From: Streptomyces sparsogenes
Lineage (GTDB): Bacteria > Actinomycetota > Actinomycetes > Streptomycetales > Streptomycetaceae
NCBI RefSeq assembly: GCF_001704635.1
Contig: NZ_MAXF01000050.1
Location: 1-36,206 of the forward strand
Length of the DNA stretch: 36,206 nt
Direction of reading: 5' to 3'
The position numbers were made by a program, and so were the translations under genes. Below the pieces are notes generated by a model that searched no databases, was not told the origin of the DNA, and saw only the letters and a list, made by a program, of their open reading frames with translations. Shown here piece after piece: positions 29,107 through 36,206 of this stretch (its first letter is position 1; each line of letters begins with the position of its first letter).

Positions 29107-31518
29107 GTGGCGGCGGGGCGGGTCCACGGCGGGCAGGGCGGCCCTGGGCGCGGCGGACAGGGGCACGGCGGGCAGGGGCGCGACGGACAGGGATACGGCG
29201 GTTCGGGCTACGAGGGCCCCGGCGGGCCGGGCGGGCCCCCGCCGGCCGCGCGGGGCGGCGGCGGGATCCCGGACGGGCTGCTGGTCGGCTCCTTCGCCTT
29301 CCTGCTCGGGCTGACGGGCCTGGCGTGGTCAGCGACGGGGCTGGCCGGGCTCTTCGCCCACGGCGCCTGGCCGGACGGCGTGCGCTTCCTCCGCACGCCA
29401 CTGGCGATGCGCGCGCTGGTCCAGCGCCCCCACGACCTGGCGGCGGCCTGGCCGGACACGCCGAAGGAGCAGCTGTCGGGATACGGGCTGTTCTGGGGCC
29501 TGTTCATCAGCGAGCTGATGGTGCTGATCGTGCTGTCGGTGTTCGCCATCGGCACGGTCACCCGCTATCGCGCGGTCCGTGCCAAGCGCCGCGCGGCCCG
29601 GTGGGAGGCCGTCGGAGGCCACGAGTACGCCCCCGGGACGGACGCCTCGGCCCACCCGCGCGGGCACGGGCACCGCCACACCGCAGGGCACGCAGGGCGC
29701 GGAGCAGACGGAGCGGATGGGGCGGGAGCAGCGTCACCCCCGGCGCAGGCACCGGGGCCCGGGCAAGGGCCAGGGCGGGACGCCACGGCTCTCGGCGGCG
29801 CGACGGGCCCGGCAGTGCCGGGCCGCCCGTACGCGTACGACGCCCCGGCACCCGAGGCGGGCCCGTCCGGGGGCGCCCCGGCGGCCTCCTCGGCGGGGTG
29901 GAACGCCGCAGCCGCCGACGCGGCGGGCCATGGCGCGCACGCGGCCCAGGGACGGCCGGGAGGCGTCCTCGGCGGTACGGCCGCCGAGGGCACAGCCGTC
30001 GGCGGCCGTACCGCCGAGCAGTGGGCCGACCAGGGCACGCCCGGCACCGGACCGCACCCGGCGCCCGGCCACGGCCCCGTAGGGGCGCACCCCGGCGCGC
30101 CCGGCACCGGACAGCCGGGCCCCCCGGCGACCGCGTACGGGCCATGGAACGGCGACCCGGGAGCCGCAGCACAGCGCCCCATCGCCGAACAGCGGGCAAG
30201 CGCATGGAGCGGCTCTGGCGCCACCCTTGACCCCGGCGGCGCGGCCGACACCTACAGAGCGGGCGGCACCCCCGGCCCAGGCGGCCCCGGCGGCGCTGGC
30301 GGCCCGGGCGGCACCCCCGGCCCTGGCGGCCCCGGCGGCGCCCCCGACACCCACAGCGCGGACGGCGCCAGCGGCCCGGGTGCCACCCACGCCCCTGGCG
30401 GCCCCGACGGCAACTACAGCCCCGGCGGCCCCGGCAGCCCCGGCGGCCCCCACAGCCCCGGCGGCCCGGGCAGTTGGGTCGGCCCCGGCGGCCCGGAGGC
30501 TCCGAGCGCGGGGCCGGCCTCCGGGGTCGCGGCGGCCGCGCCCCAGCCGGTGCCCACCCCGCGCGGCGGCCCTGGCTTCCCCGGGGCCGAGGCGCCGGCG
30601 CACTCCCGGGTCCTCTACGGCACCCAGCGCGGGGACGCCGCGTCGCAGGCCGTCCTGGACGCCGTCGGCCCGGTCCTGGTCGTCACCAGCGACGCCGCCC
30701 TGTGGGCGGGGACCAAGGACGCACGGGCCAAGTTCGGCCCCACCCACGTCTTCGACCCGTCCCACCTCCTCGACACCCCGGCCCGGCTGCGCTGGAACCC
30801 CGCGGCGGGCTGTGAGTCCCGCGATGTCGCCGCGACCCGCGCCGCCGCGCTCCTCGCCCCCGTACGCCCCCTCCACGCCGTCGACAGGCCCATGGCGGAG
30901 GCCGCGGAGACCATGCTCCGCTGCTGGCTGCACGCGGCCGCCGTGGACGGCCGCCCGTTCCGCCACGTCCACCGCTGGGCCCAGGGCAACTCGGCACACG
31001 AGCCGGTGCGGATCCTCAGGACCCATGCGAAGGCCGCGGGGGGCGCCGCGGGCGAGCTGGAGGCGACGCTCACCGCGCACCCCGAGCGCCGGGACATGGC
31101 CCAGGAGTTGACGGCCCGTGCCCTCGCGGCGCTGTCGTCGATCCACATCCGGGACGCCTGCAATCCGGGCCGGTCCGACGCCCTCGCGTTGGAGTCATTT
31201 GTGGGCGAAGGGGGAACGCTGTATGTGATGGGCGAATCCATCGAGGATCCGCGGACCCATCCGGGTGCGATGCCTTTGCTGACCGCACTCGCCTCGCACG
31301 TGGTCGAGCACGGCCGGCGCATGGCCGAACGGTCATCCTCCGGTCGGCTCGACCCACCACTCACCCTCGTCCTGGACGATGTCGCGGCCGTCGCACCGCT
31401 GCCCCAGCTGCCGGACCTGTTGGCCCACGGCGCCTCCCTGGGCCTGCCCACGCTGGCGCTGATGCGCTCCCAGGAGCAGGCCCGCGCGCGGTGGCCGCAC
31501 CGCACGCTGGTCGGCTGA
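29107..31518 (+). CDS. VirD4/TraG-like coupling protein with a degenerate P-loop
   Basis: 803 residues from GTG 29107, 1 bp after the previous stop. A Gly-rich N-terminus is followed by two membrane helices (about 56-85 and 124-152). A huge Gly/Pro/Ala/Ser/His-rich linker runs to about 495 (GGPGG, PGGPGS repeats). The C-terminal domain (about 495-803) follows TraG/VirD4: GPVLVVTSDAALW, FGPTHVFDPSHLL, LRWNPAAGCES, and the Walker B region LTLVLDDVAAVAPLPQLPDLLAHGASLGLPTLAL, where the usual D-E is D-D (about 757-758). At the place of Walker A, only YGTQRGDAAS (about 505-514) is found, lacking the GK(T/S) residues. It is probably unable to hydrolyse ATP normally, and so may be a structural recruiter. 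Confidence 0.75.
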   Translation: MAAGRVHGGQGGPGRGGQGHGGQGRDGQGYGGSGYEGPGGPGGPPPAARGGGGIPDGLLVGSFAFLLGLTGLAWSATGLAGLFAHGAWPDGVRFLRTPLAMRALVQRPHDLAAAWPDTPKEQLSGYGLFWGLFISELMVLIVLSVFAIGTVTRYRAVRAKRRAARWEAVGGHEYAPGTDASAHPRGHGHRHTAGHAGRGADGADGAGAASPPAQAPGPGQGPGRDATALGGATGPAVPGRPYAYDAPAPEAGPSGGAPAASSAGWNAAAADAAGHGAHAAQGRPGGVLGGTAAEGTAVGGRTAEQWADQGTPGTGPHPAPGHGPVGAHPGAPGTGQPGPPATAYGPWNGDPGAAAQRPIAEQRASAWSGSGATLDPGGAADTYRAGGTPGPGGPGGAGGPGGTPGPGGPGGAPDTHSADGASGPGATHAPGGPDGNYSPGGPGSPGGPHSPGGPGSWVGPGGPEAPSAGPASGVAAAAPQPVPTPRGGPGFPGAEAPAHSRVLYGTQRGDAASQAVLDAVGPVLVVTSDAALWAGTKDARAKFGPTHVFDPSHLLDTPARLRWNPAAGCESRDVAATRAAALLAPVRPLHAVDRPMAEAAETMLRCWLHAAAVDGRPFRHVHRWAQGNSAHEPVRILRTHAKAAGGAAGELEATLTAHPERRDMAQELTARALAALSSIHIRDACNPGRSDALALESFVGEGGTLYVMGESIEDPRTHPGAMPLLTALASHVVEHGRRMAERSSSGRLDPPLTLVLDDVAAVAPLPQLPDLLAHGASLGLPTLALMRSQEQARARWPHRTLVG

Positions 31519-31542
31519 GAGGCGGTACCGGGACGACTCGCC

Positions 31543-31572
31543 CGGCTCCTCTCCAGAGCCGAAAAAAATTTT
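31543..31572 (+). terminator. Terminator of the type IV-like cluster
   Basis: CGGCTC (31543-31548) and GAGCCG (31556-31561) form a stem with a 7-nt loop, followed by an A/T tract AAAAAAATTTT (31562-31572), 25 bp after the last stop. The T-run is short and sits behind a run of A, so strength is uncertain. Confidence 0.6.
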
Positions 31573-31582
31573 CTGGCGGCGA

Positions 31583-31609
31583 TGTCGAGAACCGGCAACC
31601 GGCTCCGTC
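31583..31609 (+). promoter_or_regulatory. ECF42-type promoter of the YCII-sigma operon
   Basis: TGTCGA (31583-31588), 17 bp, then CGTC (31606-31609). This matches the -35 TGTCGA and -10 CG(A/T)C elements I recall for ECF42 sigma factors, and it lies about 50 bp before the YCII gene. It implies that the sigma factor drives its own operon. Confidence 0.7.
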
Positions 31610-31661
31610 CCCGCGGTGAACGCGACCACAATGGGCCGCACCAGCATCGAGGAGAACCACC

Positions 31662-32069
31662 ATGGCCAAGTACCTGCTGCTCAAGCACTACCGCGGCGCC
31701 CCGGCCCCGGCCAACGACGTGCCGATGGACCAGTGGACCCCGGAGGAGATCTCGGCGCACATCAAGTTCATGCAGGACTTCGCCGCCCGGCTCGAGCAGA
31801 CCGGCGAGTTCGTCGACGCCCAGGCACTCGCCCCCGAAGGGTCGTGGGTCCGCTACGACGGTGAGGGGCGCCCGCCGGTCACCGACGGCCCGTTCGCCGA
31901 GACCAAGGACCTCATCGCCGGCTGGATGATCATCGACGTGGACCGCTACGAGCGCGCCGTCGAGCTGGCCGGGGAGCTGTCGGCCGCCCCCGGGGCGGGC
32001 GGGAAGCCGATCCACGAGTGGCTGGAGCTGCGCCCGTTCATGGCCGAGCCGCCCACCATCACGGAGTGA
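31662..32069 (+). CDS. YCII-domain (DGPF) protein
   Basis: 135 residues; GAGGAGA precedes the ATG. Sequence features of the YCII/DGPF family: KYLLLKHYRG at the N-terminus, WVRYDGEGRPPVTDGPFAETKDLIAGWMIIDVDRYERAVELAGELSAAPG, and a closing IHEWLELRPFM. The DGPFAETK stretch is the signature. YCII proteins form dimeric alpha/beta barrels and are the standard partners of ECF42 sigma factors; their chemistry is not known. It stands 8 bp upstream of the sigma gene, in one operon. Confidence 0.92.
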   Translation: MAKYLLLKHYRGAPAPANDVPMDQWTPEEISAHIKFMQDFAARLEQTGEFVDAQALAPEGSWVRYDGEGRPPVTDGPFAETKDLIAGWMIIDVDRYERAVELAGELSAAPGAGGKPIHEWLELRPFMAEPPTITE

Positions 32070-32077
32070 CCTCGCCC

Positions 32078-33259
32078 ATGTCGATGGATGAGGCCCTCCT
32101 CCGGAGCCTCACGCCGAGCGTGCTGGGGATCCTCGTCCGCCGCGGAGCCGACTTCGCGGCGGCCGAGGATGCCGTGCAGGAGGCGCTGGTCGAGGCGGTC
32201 CGCGTCTGGCCGGCCGACCCACCACGGGACCCGAAGGGCTGGCTGATCACGGTCGCCTGGCGCCGGTTCCTCGACGCGACCCGGGCGGACACCGCCCGCC
32301 GCCGGCGTGAGGACCTGGTCGACGAGGAGCCCGCGCCCGGGCCGGCGCCCTCGGTGGACGACACGCTCCAGCTCTACTTCCTGTGCGCCCACCCGTCGCT
32401 GACGCCGTCATCCGCGGTCGCCCTCACCCTGCGCGCCGTCGGCGGGCTCACCACCCGCCAGATCGCCCAGGCCTACCTGGTGCCCGAGGCGACCATGGCC
32501 CAGCGCATCAGCCGTGCCAAGCGGACGGTCTCGGGCGTGCGGTTCGACCAGCCCGGCGACGTCGCCACCGTGCTCCGCGTCCTCTACCTGGTCTTCAACG
32601 AGGGCTACTCCGGCGATGTCGACCTGGCCGCCGAGGCCATCCGGCTCACCCGGCAACTCGCGGCCGCGATCGACCACCCCGAGGTGGCGGGGCTGCTCGC
32701 CCTCATGCTGCTCCACCACGCCCGGCGCGCCACCCGGACCGCGCCCGACGGCAGCCTCGTGCCGCTCGCCGAACAGGACCGCGGCCGGTGGGACACCGCG
32801 TCGATCGCCGAGGGCGTCACGATCCTCCAGGCGGCCCTCGCCCGCGACCGGCTGGGCGAATTCCAGGCCCAGGCCGCCATCGCGGCCCTCCACGCCGACG
32901 CCCCCACGGCCGAGGAGACCGACTGGGTGCAGATCGTCGAGTGGTACGACGAGCTTGTGGGCCTGACCGACAGCCCGGTCGTCCGGCTCAACCGTGCCGT
33001 GGCCGTCGGCGAGGCCGACGGCCCGCGCGCCGGCCTGGCGGCGCTCGCGGCGCTGAACGACTCTTTCCCGAGCTCGTCGGGCAGGGGGCACCCCCTGCCC
33101 CGCTACACCGCGGTGGCGGCGTATCTGCATGAACGCGACGGCGACCTGACGACGGCGGCACGGCTGTACGCCGAGGCGGCCCACAAGGCGCCCAACCTCG
33201 CCGAACGCGATTACCTGACGCGCCAGGCCGCCCGGCTCAACGCCCACCGCTCCCGCTGA
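32078..33259 (+). CDS. ECF RNA polymerase sigma factor, ECF42 type
   Basis: 393 residues from ATG 32078; GGAG of the preceding stop region serves as ribosome site. Region 2 (about 1-75) includes ADFAAAEDAVQEALVEAVRVWP and PKGWLITVAWRRFLD. Region 4 (about 110-165) includes GGLTTRQIAQAYLVPEATMAQRISRAKRTV. A large helical C-terminal extension (about 175-393) with TPR-like character, including YLVFNEGYSGDVDLAAEAIRLTR and VVRLNRAVAVGEADGPRAGLAAL, is diagnostic of ECF42, where it is needed for activity in place of an anti-sigma factor. It converges on the rRNA operon. Confidence 0.93.
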   Translation: MSMDEALLRSLTPSVLGILVRRGADFAAAEDAVQEALVEAVRVWPADPPRDPKGWLITVAWRRFLDATRADTARRRREDLVDEEPAPGPAPSVDDTLQLYFLCAHPSLTPSSAVALTLRAVGGLTTRQIAQAYLVPEATMAQRISRAKRTVSGVRFDQPGDVATVLRVLYLVFNEGYSGDVDLAAEAIRLTRQLAAAIDHPEVAGLLALMLLHHARRATRTAPDGSLVPLAEQDRGRWDTASIAEGVTILQAALARDRLGEFQAQAAIAALHADAPTAEETDWVQIVEWYDELVGLTDSPVVRLNRAVAVGEADGPRAGLAALAALNDSFPSSSGRGHPLPRYTAVAAYLHERDGDLTTAARLYAEAAHKAPNLAERDYLTRQAARLNAHRSR

Positions 33260-33280
33260 CCCGGCCGCCAACGCGAAAAA

Positions 33281-33320
33281 GCCTCGGTCCCGAGTATCTT
33301 CCGATACTCGGGACCGAGGC
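33281..33320 (-). terminator. rRNA operon terminator
   Basis: An 18-bp perfect stem (33281-33298 with 33303-33320, 4-nt loop). On the minus strand it is followed by TTTTT (33276-33280), giving a textbook intrinsic terminator just after the 5S gene. Read on the plus strand it also ends the sigma operon (stop at 33259), so it is probably bidirectional. Confidence 0.92.
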
Positions 33321-33332
33321 TTATCAAAATTT

Positions 33333-33451
33333 GTTCGGCGGCGTCCTACTCTCCCACAGGGTCCCCCCTGCAGTACCATCGGCGCTGAAAGGCTTAGCTT
33401 CCGGGTTCGGAATGTAACCGGGCGTTTCCCTAACGCAATGACCACCGAAAC
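33333..33451 (-). rRNA. rrf: 5S ribosomal RNA
   Basis: The complement begins GTTTCGGTGGTCATTGCG and ends in GACGCCGCCGAAC. The internal CCCGGTTACATTCCGAACC and GAGAGTAGGACGCC segments are typical of Streptomyces 5S. Length is about 119 nt, and the ends pair (GTTTCGG with CCGAAC). Confidence 0.95.
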
Positions 33452-33539
33452 ACTATGAAGAAAACAAACCAGCCCAACCCGTATACGGGTCAGCACATGG
33501 TCGTTACTTCAGAACCAACACAGTGGACGCGAGCAACTG
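33452..33539 (-). other. 23S-5S internal transcribed spacer
   Basis: About 88 nt between the mature ends, with the ACCCGTATACGGGT palindrome (33478-33491) as a likely processing stem. No tRNA is seen. Exact borders depend on processing. Confidence 0.7.

Positions 33540-36206
<2,667 letters not shown>

Noticed and set aside
29558..30251. Proline/alanine-rich minus-strand frames
   Set aside because: They mirror the Gly/Pro linker of the VirD4-like gene and have no start signals or motifs.
21377..31518. Integrative conjugative element
   Set aside because: No integrase, relaxase, tRNA attachment site or flanking direct repeat is visible, and base composition does not change.

Overview
The window looks like a chromosomal segment of a Streptomyces or very close relative. 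Base composition is strongly GC-rich, many starts are GTG, and the gene set includes pstSCAB with PHO boxes, an ECF41-type and an ECF42-type sigma factor, typical Streptomyces small conserved proteins and an actinobacterial rRNA operon. All family assignments come from reading motifs in the sequence; no database search was run.

Layout. (1) 1-5253: a partial unknown gene, a MerR-PP2C fusion protein, an ECF41-type sigma factor behind a 25-codon leader frame, an alpha/beta hydrolase-MerR operon and a GtrA-like membrane protein. (2) 5254-6841: an XRE regulator, an HbhA-like coiled-coil protein with a Lys/Pro/Ala tail, and a DUF2516 membrane protein, an arrangement I recall from mycobacteria (Rv0474-hbhA-Rv0476). 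(3) 6903-9663, minus strand: a receiver-PP2C phosphatase and a secreted coiled-coil NlpC/P60 hydrolase. (4) 10058-16257: phosphate supply. pstSCAB lies behind in-phase 11-bp PHO boxes, and convergent to it is a phoU-like/pit pair for low-affinity phosphate uptake. (5) 16398-20455: a CsoR-type copper sensor with a perfect palindromic operator, three proteins of unknown or poorly defined function, and an exported flavin oxidoreductase of the berberine-bridge-enzyme type. (6) 20457-31518: a PAP2 phosphatase, then a chromosomal type IV secretion-like cluster: a lytic transglycosylase/NlpC hydrolase, a small two-helix membrane protein, a VirB8-like protein, a VirB6/TrbL-like protein, a VirB4 split over two genes, and a VirD4/TraG-like protein whose P-loop has decayed. 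No relaxase or oriT is visible. (7) 31662-33259: a YCII-domain protein and an ECF42 sigma factor behind a promoter of the expected ECF42 type. (8) 33281-36206, minus strand: the end of an rRNA operon (23S 3' part, 5S, terminator).

Two themes stand out. First, the type IV-like cluster keeps the order of a conjugation channel but has a split motor and a coupling protein without a canonical P-loop, so it is probably a repurposed envelope machine rather than a mobile element. Second, at four places tandem repeats are anchored on the 3' end of a gene, and each array includes the gene's own stop codon or last codons (ECF41 sigma, alpha/beta hydrolase, NlpC hydrolase, pit). This suggests a recurrent process that amplifies gene tails.
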